Shown: positions 1-8,970 of the stretch, in pieces
Layout of the letters: every line of letters starts with the position of its first letter
Position numbering within the stretch: position 1 is the first letter of the stretch
Assembly: GCA_003521815.1 (NCBI GenBank)
Contig: DPHE01000063.1
Coordinates: 1 to 28,674 of the forward strand
Reading direction: 5' to 3'
DNA: 28,674 nucleotides
From: Colwellia sp.
GTDB taxonomy: Bacteria; Pseudomonadota; Gammaproteobacteria; Enterobacterales; Alteromonadaceae
Notes under the pieces: model-generated
What the model saw: the letters and a program-made list of their open reading frames with translations, nothing else
What the model was told of the DNA's origin: nothing
Database searches by the model: none
Translations under genes and position numbers: made by a program

Positions 1-1154
1 CCCTTCTCGTATACTGTTAAAGTATAAAAATTATTCATTTCTAATACTTTTTCTGGTCGAATAGGATGTGCCATTGGGCCCGCATCTTCAGCAAATTGTA
101 ATGAACGTAAAACACGTACATTTTGAATACGTGTAACAGAACTTGAATGCATATCAGCACTGAATTGTTGATCTCTAAAAACGGTTAGGCCTTCTTTCAA
201 ACTCAATTGGAACCAATCACGACAAGTTACTCGATTACCTGTCCAATTATGAAAGTATTCATGAGCAATAACGGCTTCAATATTAAAATAATCGGTGTCT
301 GTTGCAGATAATTTATCAGCTAAAACATATTTACTATTAAAAACATTTAAGCCTTTATTTTCCATAGCGCCCATATTGAAAAAATCGACGGCGACAATCA
401 TATAAATATTTAAATCATATTCTAGGCCAAAGGTTTGTTCATCCCATGCCATTGATTTTTTCAATGATGTCATCGCATGTTCAGCCTTATGTAAATTACC
501 TTTATCAACAAAAATCTCTAAAGCCACTTCTTTATCTGAACACGTGGTGAATGTATCGGTTAATAAATCAAAATCTCCTGCCACTAAAGCAAATAAATAG
601 CATGGTTTTGGAAAGGGATCATACCAAGTTGCAAAGTGTTTGTTGTCGGCTAGTTCCCCTTGGTCAATTTTATTACCATTTGATAAAAGGTAAGGATATA
701 ACGTTTTATCGGCAATCACTTTGGTGGTAAATATAGCCATTACGTCAGGTCTATCTAGGTAATAGCTAATACGGCGAAAACCTTCCGCTTCACATTGGCT
801 GCAAAAAGCACCGCCTGATTTGAACAACCCTTCAAGTGAGGTGTTATCTACCGGATTTATTTCAGTGACAATAGTCAGCGTAAAGTTATTTTTATCCGTT
901 TTAATAATTAGGTTGTGGTCTGCTTGTTGGTATTGATCAATTGATAATAGTTCATTATCAATTGACACAGAAACCAACGTTAATTTCTCACCATCTAAAA
1001 TTAGATTTTCTTGGTGTTCACCTTGTCGGTTAAGTGTTAATTCGTTAACAACTTGGGTACTGGTATCATTTAATTCAATGGTTAGATTCACTGTTTTAAT
1101 GGTGAAACTTGCAGGGCTGTAATCAGCTAAATATCGAGCAGTTGAGCGAGTCAT
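1..1154 (-). CDS. pepN: Aminopeptidase N, N-terminal part (runs off the window)
   Basis: M1-family zinc aminopeptidase that removes N-terminal residues from peptides in the cytosol. About 384 codons are visible, starting MTRSTARYLADYSPASF; the rest lies beyond base 1. The GAMEN substrate-binding motif is present (MGAMENKGL). The zinc motif HEYFH falls at residues 298-302 (bases 249-263) and is followed by the LKEGLTVFRDQ segment that carries the third zinc ligand. These positions match E. coli PepN (His297, Glu298, His301, Glu320) almost exactly. The start ATG at 1152-1154 is preceded by a good ribosome binding site (AAAGGA). It lies just downstream of nhaC on the same strand, separated by a small hairpin. 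Identity is near certain; the only limitation is truncation by the window edge. Confidence 0.95.
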   Translation of the reverse strand, partial: MTRSTARYLADYSPASFTIKTVNLTIELNDTSTQVVNELTLNRQGEHQENLILDGEKLTLVSVSIDNELLSIDQYQQADHNLIIKTDKNNFTLTIVTEINPVDNTSLEGLFKSGGAFCSQCEAEGFRRISYYLDRPDVMAIFTTKVIADKTLYPYLLSNGNKIDQGELADNKHFATWYDPFPKPCYLFALVAGDFDLLTDTFTTCSDKEVALEIFVDKGNLHKAEHAMTSLKKSMAWDEQTFGLEYDLNIYMIVAVDFFNMGAMENKGLNVFNSKYVLADKLSATDTDYFNIEAVIAHEYFHNWTGNRVTCRDWFQLSLKEGLTVFRDQQFSADMHSSSVTRIQNVRVLRSLQFAEDAGPMAHPIRPEKVLEMNNFYTLTVYEK

Positions 1155-1172
1155 AGATCATCCTTTACAAAA

Positions 1173-1191
1173 TAGCCTGCTATGCAGGCTA
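1173..1191 (-). terminator. Short hairpin between nhaC and pepN
   Basis: TAGCCTGC and GCAGGCTA form a perfect 8-bp stem with a 3-base loop. On the minus strand it follows the nhaC stop and is followed by only a short T stretch (ATTTTG), then directly by the pepN ribosome binding site. It could be a weak terminator or an mRNA-stabilising hairpin; the U-tract is poor. Confidence 0.45.
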
Positions 1192-1199
1192 GAATACAA

Positions 1200-2663
1200 T
1201 TAAGTTTTGGTAGCAATTTTTTTAATATTAAAACCAATGAAGCCATAGATGACAGCTAATATCGGATTAATTAAATTAAAGAAACAATAAAATATATAAT
1301 CAAGTGGGTTTACTAATAGCACGCTATACATATATGCGCCACAAGTGTTCCACGGAATAAGCGGTGACGTTATGGTACCAGAATCTTCTAGCGTACGACT
1401 TAATACAAGAGGATGTAAACCACGTCGTTGATATTCCTCTTTATACATGCGTCCTGGCATCACTATCGAAATATACTGATCAGCTGTAATTAAGTTTGTG
1501 CCGATGCATGTTGCTACCGTACTCGCAATTAAACTACCTGTTGATTTTGCCGTAGCCAGAATTACATTAACAAATTTGCGTAACATTCCTAAATGTTCTA
1601 ATACGGCACCAAAACTTAACGCGCATACAATTAACCAAACGGTGTTGAGCATTTTAGACATACCACCACCACTTAATAGCTTATCTAATTCTGTATTGCC
1701 TGTAGCAATAACCACACCATCAAAAAAAGCTGCCCACACGACTTTGATATTAGCTGTTAGCACATCTGTATTGCCATTGGCTAAACGTAAAATCAACTCT
1801 TGTTGGAACAGAACCGCCCATAAACCTCCCATTAATGCGCCAATAGCGACAGCAGGAAATGCAGGGACTTTTTTTATTGCTAAAAATAATAACACGACCA
1901 ATGGCATTAAATTGAATAAACTAATATTGAATTGTTGAGCCAGTTGATTACTTAAATCACTAATAGACGACGTTGTTGCGGTGGGTTCTTCACTAAAACC
2001 TAGAATTAAAAATAAGACAAGAGCGGTTGAAATAGAAGGTACCGTTGTCCAAAACATATAACGAATATGAGCAAACAATTCACTGCCAGCTATAGCCGGT
2101 GCTAAATTGGTGGTTTCAGATAACGGTGACATTTTATCACCAAAATAGGCGCCTGAAATGACAGCACCTGCAGTAATAGCAGGGTCTAATGATAATCCTT
2201 GTGCAATGCCAATTAACGCCACACCAATAGTTGCGGCTGTGGTCCAAGAGCTACCAATACTTAAGGCAACAATGCCACAAATAATACAGGCTGCCGCATA
2301 AAACCAACTGGGATCAAGTATATGTAAACCATAATAAATCATAGTAGGCACTGTACCCGATAATAACCAAGTACCAATGAGCGATCCAACTGCAAGCAGA
2401 ATAAGCACAGCGCCAAGCGATAGAGATATACCACTAATAATAGCTTTCTCTATATCATGCCACCGATAACCATTTTTAATGCCTATAATCGCCGCAATAC
2501 CCATGGCAAGCAACAACGATATTTGATTAGGTCCATAAGATGAGTCATTACCAAAATACACTACCGCGGTGGCGAGAAGTACAACTAACGATATAACGGG
2601 AATAAAAGCATCTAACATGCTCGGCTCTTTAGGATTGATTTTATCATCTGCTTGCTTTGACAT
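1200..2663 (-). CDS. nhaC: Na+/H+ antiporter, NhaC family
   Basis: Integral inner-membrane protein of 487 residues, predicted to exchange Na+ for H+ and so support sodium and pH homeostasis, as expected in a marine bacterium. After a short polar N-terminus (about 15 residues) it consists of roughly 11-12 hydrophobic segments. The segment around residues 135-190, with GSSWTTAATIGVAL and GAYFGDKMSPLSETTNLAP, is the conserved core of the NhaC family; a second polar conserved patch, GTNLITADQYISIVMPGRM, lies near residue 390. Length fits NhaC antiporters (about 460-500). The start at 2661-2663 is preceded by AAAGGT about 12 bases upstream. Transport of another substrate, such as malate/lactate as in MleN, cannot be excluded from sequence, because NhaC-family members differ in substrate. 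Confidence 0.88.
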   Translation of the reverse strand: MSKQADDKINPKEPSMLDAFIPVISLVVLLATAVVYFGNDSSYGPNQISLLLAMGIAAIIGIKNGYRWHDIEKAIISGISLSLGAVLILLAVGSLIGTWLLSGTVPTMIYYGLHILDPSWFYAAACIICGIVALSIGSSWTTAATIGVALIGIAQGLSLDPAITAGAVISGAYFGDKMSPLSETTNLAPAIAGSELFAHIRYMFWTTVPSISTALVLFLILGFSEEPTATTSSISDLSNQLAQQFNISLFNLMPLVVLLFLAIKKVPAFPAVAIGALMGGLWAVLFQQELILRLANGNTDVLTANIKVVWAAFFDGVVIATGNTELDKLLSGGGMSKMLNTVWLIVCALSFGAVLEHLGMLRKFVNVILATAKSTGSLIASTVATCIGTNLITADQYISIVMPGRMYKEEYQRRGLHPLVLSRTLEDSGTITSPLIPWNTCGAYMYSVLLVNPLDYIFYCFFNLINPILAVIYGFIGFNIKKIATKT

Positions 2664-2753
2664 GATTTTACATTAACCTTTTATTATCTTTTTTATGTGA
2701 TTTTTCATTTTCATGCGTTTTTTTAAATAATAATATTATGCTTTAGAGACAAG

Positions 2754-2776
2754 AAAGCCGCCTTGTAGGCGGCTAT
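2754..2776 (-). terminator. Hairpin terminator downstream of prc
   Basis: AGCCGCC / GGCGGCT form a GC-rich 7-bp stem (2756-2762 with 2768-2774) and a 5-base loop, followed on the minus strand by TTTCTTGT. It lies 25 bases past the prc stop and about 90 bases before the nhaC start. A moderate Rho-independent terminator for the proQ-prc transcript. Confidence 0.6.
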
Positions 2777-2798
2777 CTAACACAGTTTTTTGTTGTTT

Positions 2799-4907
2799 TT
2801 ATTTTTTAGCTATTTTACCTAAACTAATTAAATCAAAAGTAATACGTGCCGTTTCATCTAAGAATGGGTCTAATTCATCTAATTCATCAGGTAAATCATC
2901 AAGCGTGGTTATTTTCTCTTTACTCATACTGACAAGACGTTCATTAGCGCGAATAAGTTGCTTTACTTTACGCTCTTCACGTTTAGCTTTACGCGTCATT
3001 AAGTTAAGTGAAATAATTTTATCGTCTTTTTCAGCTTTATACGTTTTAATATCATTAAGTAAATAATTAAATTCACTATTATCTTTAATACGCTGCTGAT
3101 ATAACGAAGTTAAATAATTAACATCTGTATTAATATCATTAAGTTTGGTGTATTGCGCTTTATCGATTTGATCCCATGACAAGGCATTTTCCTCTTTACT
3201 TTCACCCCACTCTTTAGGGTCAACAGCAGAAGGGAAAGCAATATCAGGTAATACACCTCTATGTTGTGTACTACCGCCGTTAATACGATAAAACTTAGCG
3301 ATGGTATATTGAATACTCCCTAATGGCTGCTCATATAAATCATATACTCTGCCTAAACCTCGATGTTGTTGCACAGTACCTTTACCAAAGGTATGCTCAC
3401 CAACAATCACACCTCGTCCATAATCTTGTATCGCTGCAGCAAAAATTTCTGATGCTGAAGCGCTGTATCTGTCAACCATAACCGTCAAAGGGCCTTGGTA
3501 ATAACTAATGCCATCTTTATCACGGAGAACATCCACTCGATTAGCACCATTTCTAATTTGTACTACAGGGCCTTTATCGATAAATAAACCTGTTAATAGT
3601 GTCGCTTCAGGTAACGAGCCTCCACCATTGCCGCGTAAGTCAATAATAATCCCCTGCACTTCTTGTTCTTTTAACTTTTCTATTTCTTTTTTTACATCTC
3701 GAGATAAGTCATTATAAAAACTTGGAATAGTGATGATCCCCAACTTTTTACCTAAACTGCTTTTATCATCAAGACCTGCAGCTTCAGTGCCTGCACCTTC
3801 AAAATAGATTTCCGATTTAGCCGCTTTGTTCTCTAATTTTATTTTGTCTCGAACTATGGTGACAATCTTTAAATTTGTAATATCTTCAGATTTTCCTGAG
3901 ATTACTTGTAGTCTAACCGTCGTACCTTTAGGACCTTTGATTTTATCAACAACATCATCTAATCGCCATCCGATAATATCTTCAAAATCTTTTTCACCTT
4001 GAGCAACACCAATAATACGATCTTTTGATTTTAATTGTTTCGATTGATCAGCCGGGCCACCGCTAATAACACTTTGAATAACGGTATAATCTTCTTCTGC
4101 TCGTAACACCGCACCAATACCTTCAAGCGATAAATTCATTTCCATTTGAAAACGTTCTGCATTACGAGGAGATAAATAAGAGGTATGAGGTTCCACTACA
4201 CGAGCAAAGCTGTTCATTACTAATTGAAAAACATCTTCGCTTTCACTTTGTTTTAAACGTTTAATTGCATATTTATAACGCTTTGTTAATATTTCTTTAA
4301 CCTTAGGCCATTCTTTGCCTGTTAACGTTAAGTTTAAAGCGTCAGATTTTACTTTTATACGCCATAATTCATTCAATTCAGCTATCGATTTTGCCCAAGG
4401 GGCATCTTCACGATCATAAGAATAAACGTCATCTTGGGTATAATTAAAAGGTGAATTCTGGATTTTTTCATCTCCAGCAACATCTACGGTTCCCAGTAAA
4501 CTAAGTGCATATTCATAACGTTCTAAACGACGCTGCATATTTAAATTATAAATGTCATACGCAAAATCAAGTCTACCACGAGCAAAAGCGTCATCAAACT
4601 CTACACCGTGTTTTTCTAAAATAGTGATGTCTGTGGCTAAAAAAACATGTCGCGAATAGTCTAGCTGTTTAATAAATCGATTAAACACTTCTTGAGATAA
4701 AGCATCATTAATCTTAATTTTTTTATAATGACCACGCATAAATCGCGCAGTTATACGCTTACTTGCCGTAGCATGCTGACTTTCAGGCGCTAAAACAGGT
4801 AGTATGAGATCTTTACTTACATCAACAAATGCTAAAGCACTTATACTACCTATTGAGAAACTTACCGATATAGATACAGCAAGTGCGATACGACAAAGTT
4901 TTTGCAT
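2799..4907 (-). CDS. prc: Carboxy-terminal (tail-specific) processing protease Prc
   Basis: Periplasmic serine protease of 702 residues that degrades or trims proteins from nonpolar C-terminal tails; known E. coli Prc substrates include FtsI and MepS. An N-terminal hydrophobic signal (about residues 5-27) is present. An N-terminal helical domain is followed by a PDZ domain (about 250-345) and the protease domain (about 385-560). The catalytic Ser is in YSASASEIF (Ser484) and the Lys in TFGKGTVQ (Lys509), spaced 25 residues as in E. coli Ser452/Lys477. A charged C-terminal helical domain (DUF3340 type) completes it. The start is preceded by GGAG eight bases upstream. It follows proQ by about 50 bases, the conserved proQ-prc order, so co-transcription is likely. 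The length is slightly above E. coli's 682. Confidence 0.96.
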   Translation of the reverse strand: MQKLCRIALAVSISVSFSIGSISALAFVDVSKDLILPVLAPESQHATASKRITARFMRGHYKKIKINDALSQEVFNRFIKQLDYSRHVFLATDITILEKHGVEFDDAFARGRLDFAYDIYNLNMQRRLERYEYALSLLGTVDVAGDEKIQNSPFNYTQDDVYSYDREDAPWAKSIAELNELWRIKVKSDALNLTLTGKEWPKVKEILTKRYKYAIKRLKQSESEDVFQLVMNSFARVVEPHTSYLSPRNAERFQMEMNLSLEGIGAVLRAEEDYTVIQSVISGGPADQSKQLKSKDRIIGVAQGEKDFEDIIGWRLDDVVDKIKGPKGTTVRLQVISGKSEDITNLKIVTIVRDKIKLENKAAKSEIYFEGAGTEAAGLDDKSSLGKKLGIITIPSFYNDLSRDVKKEIEKLKEQEVQGIIIDLRGNGGGSLPEATLLTGLFIDKGPVVQIRNGANRVDVLRDKDGISYYQGPLTVMVDRYSASASEIFAAAIQDYGRGVIVGEHTFGKGTVQQHRGLGRVYDLYEQPLGSIQYTIAKFYRINGGSTQHRGVLPDIAFPSAVDPKEWGESKEENALSWDQIDKAQYTKLNDINTDVNYLTSLYQQRIKDNSEFNYLLNDIKTYKAEKDDKIISLNLMTRKAKREERKVKQLIRANERLVSMSKEKITTLDDLPDELDELDPFLDETARITFDLISLGKIAKK

Positions 4908-4959
4908 GCATATTTCTCCAAACTATTTTATTAACATCACTAAGCTTTAACAGGTAAAT

Positions 4960-5646
4960 TTATGAATATATGTTCTGCATTTTAGTTTTTATCATCATGC
5001 CAGAGTCTAATTGAACACTAATATCACTACCTGAAATTTCAGTAATAGTTGCATTCATAGGTGAATTACCTAACTGAACTTTAACCTTACATCCTACAGT
5101 TATTGTAGCTAATTCTATTGGTTTCAATGGCGGCAACTCTTTTTTGACTACTTTAGTCTTAGTTGATTTGACTGCTTTATACTTCGCCGAATCACGTTTA
5201 TTCTCTGCTAGGGTAGTCGTTGAGGTATTACTAGCACTGTCTTTAGACTTAGGACCTTTAGAAGGCTTCTTCGTTCCATTGTCAGGGGCTTTTTTATTAG
5301 CAGAGGAATTGTTACCAAATTTTTCTTGGCTTTCTTTTAACGTTTTACTGGCATAGTTAGCCTGTTCTTCATCAATTTTAGCAACGTCATTTCCGTCAAT
5401 ATCAACACGAGATGCCCCTACTTTAATCGCTTTAAGGTAACGCCAACTGCTAGTGTAATGTCTTAATGCCTGACGTAAGCGTGTTTTACTAACCGTTTCA
5501 TCATCAATAAGTTTTTCAGATAAATCTTGAAAAATACCGATTTTTAATGGCTTTACTTGGCCTTTAACCGAGAAGCATTTAGGAAACTTCTCTGTTAAAT
5601 AGGTAATAATGTCTTTAGTGCTTATACGTTTAATTTCAGTTTCCAT
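4960..5646 (-). CDS. proQ: RNA chaperone ProQ
   Basis: Global sRNA/mRNA-binding protein of 228 residues. The N-terminal FinO/ProQ domain spans about residues 8-120, including the typical LRQALRHYTSSWRYLKAI segment with its basic RNA-binding face. A charged, low-complexity Lys/Ser/Thr linker (about 115-175) follows, and then a C-terminal Tudor/KOW-like beta domain (about 178-228; VGCKVKVQLGNSPMNATITEI). This three-part architecture is that of full-length enterobacterial ProQ (232 residues). It precedes prc, and the msrC relic lies upstream as in E. coli, where msrC (yebR), proQ and prc are neighbours. Confidence 0.95.
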   Translation of the reverse strand: METEIKRISTKDIITYLTEKFPKCFSVKGQVKPLKIGIFQDLSEKLIDDETVSKTRLRQALRHYTSSWRYLKAIKVGASRVDIDGNDVAKIDEEQANYASKTLKESQEKFGNNSSANKKAPDNGTKKPSKGPKSKDSASNTSTTTLAENKRDSAKYKAVKSTKTKVVKKELPPLKPIELATITVGCKVKVQLGNSPMNATITEISGSDISVQLDSGMMIKTKMQNIYS

Positions 5647-5685
5647 AAATACAACTTTTATACAATTTTAGTTAAATAGGTTAAA

Positions 5686-5976
5686 TTAATAATCTTCTCG
5701 TTGAAGGTGTTGTTCTCTATTATCTAGAACGTGTCTACACCACTCATAAATTTCTTCAGATTCTAAATCAGGCAATACTTCTTGCCCAATCCAGTTATCC
5801 CAAATTAAAGCTAATAACTGCTCTAATATTTCGGTTTCTATGTCTTCTTCAGCTAAGTAATAAAGTGTATGATAAATCTCATTAACCTTCTCAGCGACGA
5901 TTCCTTCTTCACCATCCCAGTCACCGACAACAGATTCGGAGACTAAATAATCATGTATTACCACAAATTCTTTCAT
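5686..5976 (-). CDS. Small acidic protein of unknown function, coupled to the msrC relic
   Basis: I do not recognise this 96-residue protein. It is strongly acidic and rich in Glu, Asp and Trp (WDGEEGIVAEKVNEIYH; LIWDNWIGQEVLPDLESEE), without a signal peptide or membrane segment, and is probably a small helical cytosolic protein. Its ATG overlaps the stop of the upstream msrC relic as ATGA (5973-5976), so its translation was probably coupled to msrC. It then runs into proQ with a gap of about 40 bases. The frame is intact although its upstream partner carries a nonsense codon. Position between msrC and proQ suggests a lineage-specific member of this operon; no function can be assigned. Confidence 0.7.
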   Translation of the reverse strand: MKEFVVIHDYLVSESVVGDWDGEEGIVAEKVNEIYHTLYYLAEEDIETEILEQLLALIWDNWIGQEVLPDLESEEIYEWCRHVLDNREQHLQREDY

Positions 5977-6476
5977 ATTGACTGGTTCTTTTCCAACGCT
6001 TGCTCACTTGCAATTAAACTTTTCTCAAATATTTGTACAATTGATTCTAAACCAATTTGATCATCTCGATCAAAACGTCCAAAACCCGAAGTATCAATGT
6101 CTAATACAGCTATTGTATCACCGTTAACTTGAACAGGAATAACAATTTCTGAGTTACTGACAGCATCACAAGCAATATGCCCATCAAATTGGTGAACATC
6201 ATCAATACACTGAGTTGTCATCCTTTGTGCTGCAGTACCGCAAACCCCAACACCAACACCAAGAGGAATTCGAATACAGGCTATTTTACCTTGAAACGGA
6301 CCAAGAACGAGTTCTTTGTCTACTACTCGATAAAAACCGACTTAGTTTACTTGTGTTAGAGCATCAAAGAGTAAAGCAGAAATATTTGCCATATTAGCAA
6401 TAAAATCAGTTTCATTTGATATTATTACTTTAACTTGCGCTAATAAATCTTGATAAAACTCAGTTTTTTTTGTCAA
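5973..6476 (-). pseudogene. msrC: Free methionine-(R)-sulfoxide reductase (GAF domain), nonsense-disrupted
   Basis: Reading the minus strand gives an almost complete YebR/MsrC-like GAF protein, but a TAA at 6342-6344 sits where the family has Trp (ALTQVN-stop-VGFYRVV; family NWAGFY). Downstream the frame is open and retains the expected three cysteines: KIACIRIPLG, GVCGTA and GHIACDAVSNSEIVIPV. The N-terminal frame starts at TTKKTEFYQDLL-like sequence, where only TTG (6474-6476) is available as a start. A nearby ATG (6487-6489) is out of frame across a run of eight A. A Gly-Val pair is also duplicated before the catalytic Cys (LGVGVGVCGTA against LGRGVCGTA). The shorter ORF starting at 6221 begins inside the GAF core and cannot make an active enzyme. 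Neighbourhood (proQ-prc) matches E. coli. Confidence 0.85.
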
Positions 6477-6489
6477 TTGTAATAGCCAT

Positions 6490-6906
6490 GAAAAGATGAG
6501 TACTAAAAACGCATAACATACCTTGAAAGTAGCTTAAATTAAAGCTTTTATCTATTCAAAGCATCAATTTATACGCTTTATTTATTATCGACTAGAAAAT
6601 TTAACCAAAACAGTGGTATTAATGACTTGATTGCCAACTGAGAGATATGCTTTGATGCTAGATCAACAGACATTTTTGTTGAACTTAAACGGGGACGAAA
6701 ATAATTAATCAGTAATTTAACATACAGTAGTTTATCTAAAACTGCCTTTGAATGACTTACTTATCACTTTAGTTACATATTAGGAGTTAATCTATTCAAA
6801 GCCATACTATTAGCACTAGTAGTTCAGGTGCTAATAGTTAATATAGTTGTAAATAAATATATTAAAGACTTAGTCATGGATAACTCCTACATCCTTACTT
6901 ATTTAT
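6490..6906. other. Gene-free gap with small inverted repeats
   Basis: AT-rich, with no plausible ORF. It holds an 11-bp hairpin (ACTATTAGCAC at 6806-6816 with GTGCTAATAGT at 6828-6838). That hairpin lies inside a 9-bp inverted pair, TAGGAGTTA at 6781-6789 and TAACTCCTA at 6881-6889. The phrase TCTATTCAAAGC occurs twice (about 6551 and 6791). The hairpin may act as terminator for the DUF2057 gene (minus strand), but there is no clear U-tract. Confidence 0.45.
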
Positions 6907-7557
6907 TTACTTTGTGTTAGTAAATTGTTTGAAACGTTGTTTCTCATCAGCAGAAGCATTCTGCCACCAGTATTTCAACATAGATAAAGAGTTAACTTGT
7001 ATTGACGTGTTTGCCGCTTTTTCTGTCATTACAGAAGAGGCTGCTAATGCAGAGTTTATCGTTTGAAATGTTTTCGTTGAAGCGATTGCATTGACCGCCA
7101 TATCAACTTGTTTCGCTAATTTGTATTCAGAGAGATTTTCTAATGTTAAATTAAGTAGATTATTATGCTCATCTTGTAGTCTCAATTTAGGTGACTTCAC
7201 AAAAGATTTAGCCGCCGCTAAGTTCTTTATTTTGATAGTTTTGAGTTCAACCTGTTCTTGGTCAGTAATAGAAAACTTAACAATAAAGTCTTGTGATTGA
7301 ACCCGTATTTCGCTACCAAAATCTAAGTCTTCAAAAACGTCATTATATCGAATGACTAAAGCATGATCACCTTGGTTAAGTTCAAACGTAGATTTTTTAA
7401 ATAGATACCCATTATCTACACTTTTATCATTTATTGCACTGATAATTAAATTATCGGACACACTAACGGTTGCGGCTAATACATGTGTGGAGATCGCACT
7501 TAATGAGCCACAAATAAAGAGTGAAGTCAGTAACGGTACATTAAAAAACCTAGCCAA
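6907..7557 (-). CDS. Secreted DUF2057 (YccT/CsgI-like) family protein
   Basis: A 216-residue exported protein. A signal peptide of about 28 residues ends in THVLAA. The mature N-terminal half (SVSDNLIISAINDKSV..FELNQGDHALVIRYNDVFED) has the pattern of the DUF2057 family, whose E. coli member YccT/CsgI is periplasmic and has been linked to curli assembly. Here no curli genes are near, so that role is not transferable. The C-terminal half is helical and ends KYWWQNASADEKQRFKQFTN. The start codon is TTG (7555-7557): a good AAGGA ribosome binding site lies eight bases upstream and no in-frame ATG is available. It appears monocistronic. Confidence 0.75.
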   Translation of the reverse strand: MARFFNVPLLTSLFICGSLSAISTHVLAATVSVSDNLIISAINDKSVDNGYLFKKSTFELNQGDHALVIRYNDVFEDLDFGSEIRVQSQDFIVKFSITDQEQVELKTIKIKNLAAAKSFVKSPKLRLQDEHNNLLNLTLENLSEYKLAKQVDMAVNAIASTKTFQTINSALAASSVMTEKAANTSIQVNSLSMLKYWWQNASADEKQRFKQFTNTK

Positions 7558-7694
7558 AATAAAATCCTTAAAAACATGTGTATTAAAATAAAGTAGCCCC
7601 TTTATAAACTGACTACGATGTAAATCAAAGTAAAATAAGTAAAATATAGCCTAAAGTATTATGGTTCTGTTATCTAAAGGCTAAAGAGCATCCC

Positions 7695-8873
7695 CTAAAA
7701 GCAATCTCCAGGTATACGAACTTGACCTTCCATCAACACTCTAGCACTACGGCTCATGATCGCTTTTGTCACCTGCCATTTTCCATCAACTTCAATGGCT
7801 TGTGCTCCTACTTTTAATGTACCTGAGGGATGACCAAAAACAACTGATTCACGTTCACCGCCACCGGCGGCTAAATTAACTAAAGTACCTGGAATGGCGC
7901 CCGCGGTACCAATAGCAACAGCCGCAGTTCCCATCATCGCATGGTGTAATTTACCCATCGATAAGGCACGAACGTGTAAGTCTATTTCAGTCGCACTCAC
8001 TTGCTTAGCACTTGAGGTAACATAATCTTTTGCAGTAGATACAAAGGCAACTTTAGGGGTATGTTGACGAGCTTTAGCCTCACAAATATCTGTAATCAAA
8101 CCCATTTTTATTGCGCCATAAGCTCGAATGGTTTCAAAGCGTTCAAGTGCGGCGTCATCATTGTTTATCGCATCTTGTAATTCAATACCTGTGTAACCAA
8201 TTTCATCTGCATTTAAGAAGATAGTCGGAATACCCGCGGTAATCATCGTCGCAGTAAACGTACCAACACCAGGAACTTCTAACTGATCAACAACATTGCC
8301 TGTCGGGAACATAGCTTCAGAAGGGTCAACAGGTGCTAAAAATTCGACAGGTACTTCAGCAGCTGGAAATGTAACGCCGTCTAATTCAAAATCACCTGTT
8401 TCTTGAACTTCACCGTTAGTCATCGGTACTTTAGCAATAATGGTTTTTGAAATGTTTTTCTGCCAAATACGAACCGTACATATGCCATTTTCTGGCACAC
8501 GTTCTGGGCTAACTAAACCAGACATAATAGCGAATGAGCCAACAGCAGCAGTTAAATTACCGCAATTACCTGACCAATCTACAAACGCTTTGTCAATGGC
8601 AACTTGACCAAATAGATAATCTACATCGTGATCCACTTGTTCTGATTTAGCCAGTATTACCGTTTTACTGGTACTTGAGGTTGCACCACCCATACCATCC
8701 GTTTGTTTACCGTATGGATCTGGGCTACCAATGACGCGTAATAACATGTTATCGCGTGCTTCACCAGGAACCTGACAACGCTCTGGCAAATCAGTTAAAT
8801 TAAAAAATACACCTTTTGAGGTTCCACCACGAATATAGGTAGCAGGAATTTTTACTTGAGGAACTGAAGACAT
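7695..8873 (-). CDS. prpF: 2-methylaconitate cis-trans isomerase PrpF
   Basis: A 392-residue protein of the PrpF family (diaminopimelate-epimerase-like fold). It isomerises the 2-methylaconitate made by AcnD so that an aconitase can hydrate it to 2-methylisocitrate. Family hallmarks are visible: IRGGTSKGVFF at the N-terminus, GGATSSTSKTVI (about residue 63), WSGNCGNLTAAVG (about 100-112) and the C-terminal GHPSGTL. The start ATG is preceded by AAAGGAC. It is the last gene of the prp operon and is separated from acnD by about 180 bases that hold a hairpin and a palindromic repeat, so its expression may be reduced relative to acnD. The acnD-prpF pairing is the alternative to prpD for the dehydration step. 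Confidence 0.95.
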   Translation of the reverse strand: MSSVPQVKIPATYIRGGTSKGVFFNLTDLPERCQVPGEARDNMLLRVIGSPDPYGKQTDGMGGATSSTSKTVILAKSEQVDHDVDYLFGQVAIDKAFVDWSGNCGNLTAAVGSFAIMSGLVSPERVPENGICTVRIWQKNISKTIIAKVPMTNGEVQETGDFELDGVTFPAAEVPVEFLAPVDPSEAMFPTGNVVDQLEVPGVGTFTATMITAGIPTIFLNADEIGYTGIELQDAINNDDAALERFETIRAYGAIKMGLITDICEAKARQHTPKVAFVSTAKDYVTSSAKQVSATEIDLHVRALSMGKLHHAMMGTAAVAIGTAGAIPGTLVNLAAGGGERESVVFGHPSGTLKVGAQAIEVDGKWQVTKAIMSRSARVLMEGQVRIPGDCF

Positions 8874-8900
8874 TATTTTGTCCTTTTATTATTTATTACA

Positions 8901-8939
8901 AAAATGGCACATTCTTTTTCATAAAAAATGTGCCATTTT
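8901..8939 (-). terminator. Intra-operon hairpin between acnD and prpF
   Basis: A perfect 13-bp stem (AAAATGGCACATT at 8901-8913 with AATGTGCCATTTT at 8927-8939) and a 13-base loop. On the minus strand it is followed by a T5 tract about 20-30 bases before the prpF start. It could terminate part of the acnD transcription or stabilise the upstream mRNA end. Confidence 0.6.
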
Positions 8940-8970
8940 AAAAATTAATTGAATATATGCAGAACGCAGG

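Noticed and set aside
1498..1938. 146-codon open frame on the plus strand within nhaC
   Set aside because: Antisense to a well-supported membrane protein; its composition mirrors the complementary codons.
6781..6889. Possible MITE with 9-bp ends TAGGAGTTA/TAACTCCTA
   Set aside because: The ends are short, no target duplication is visible and no second copy occurs in the window.
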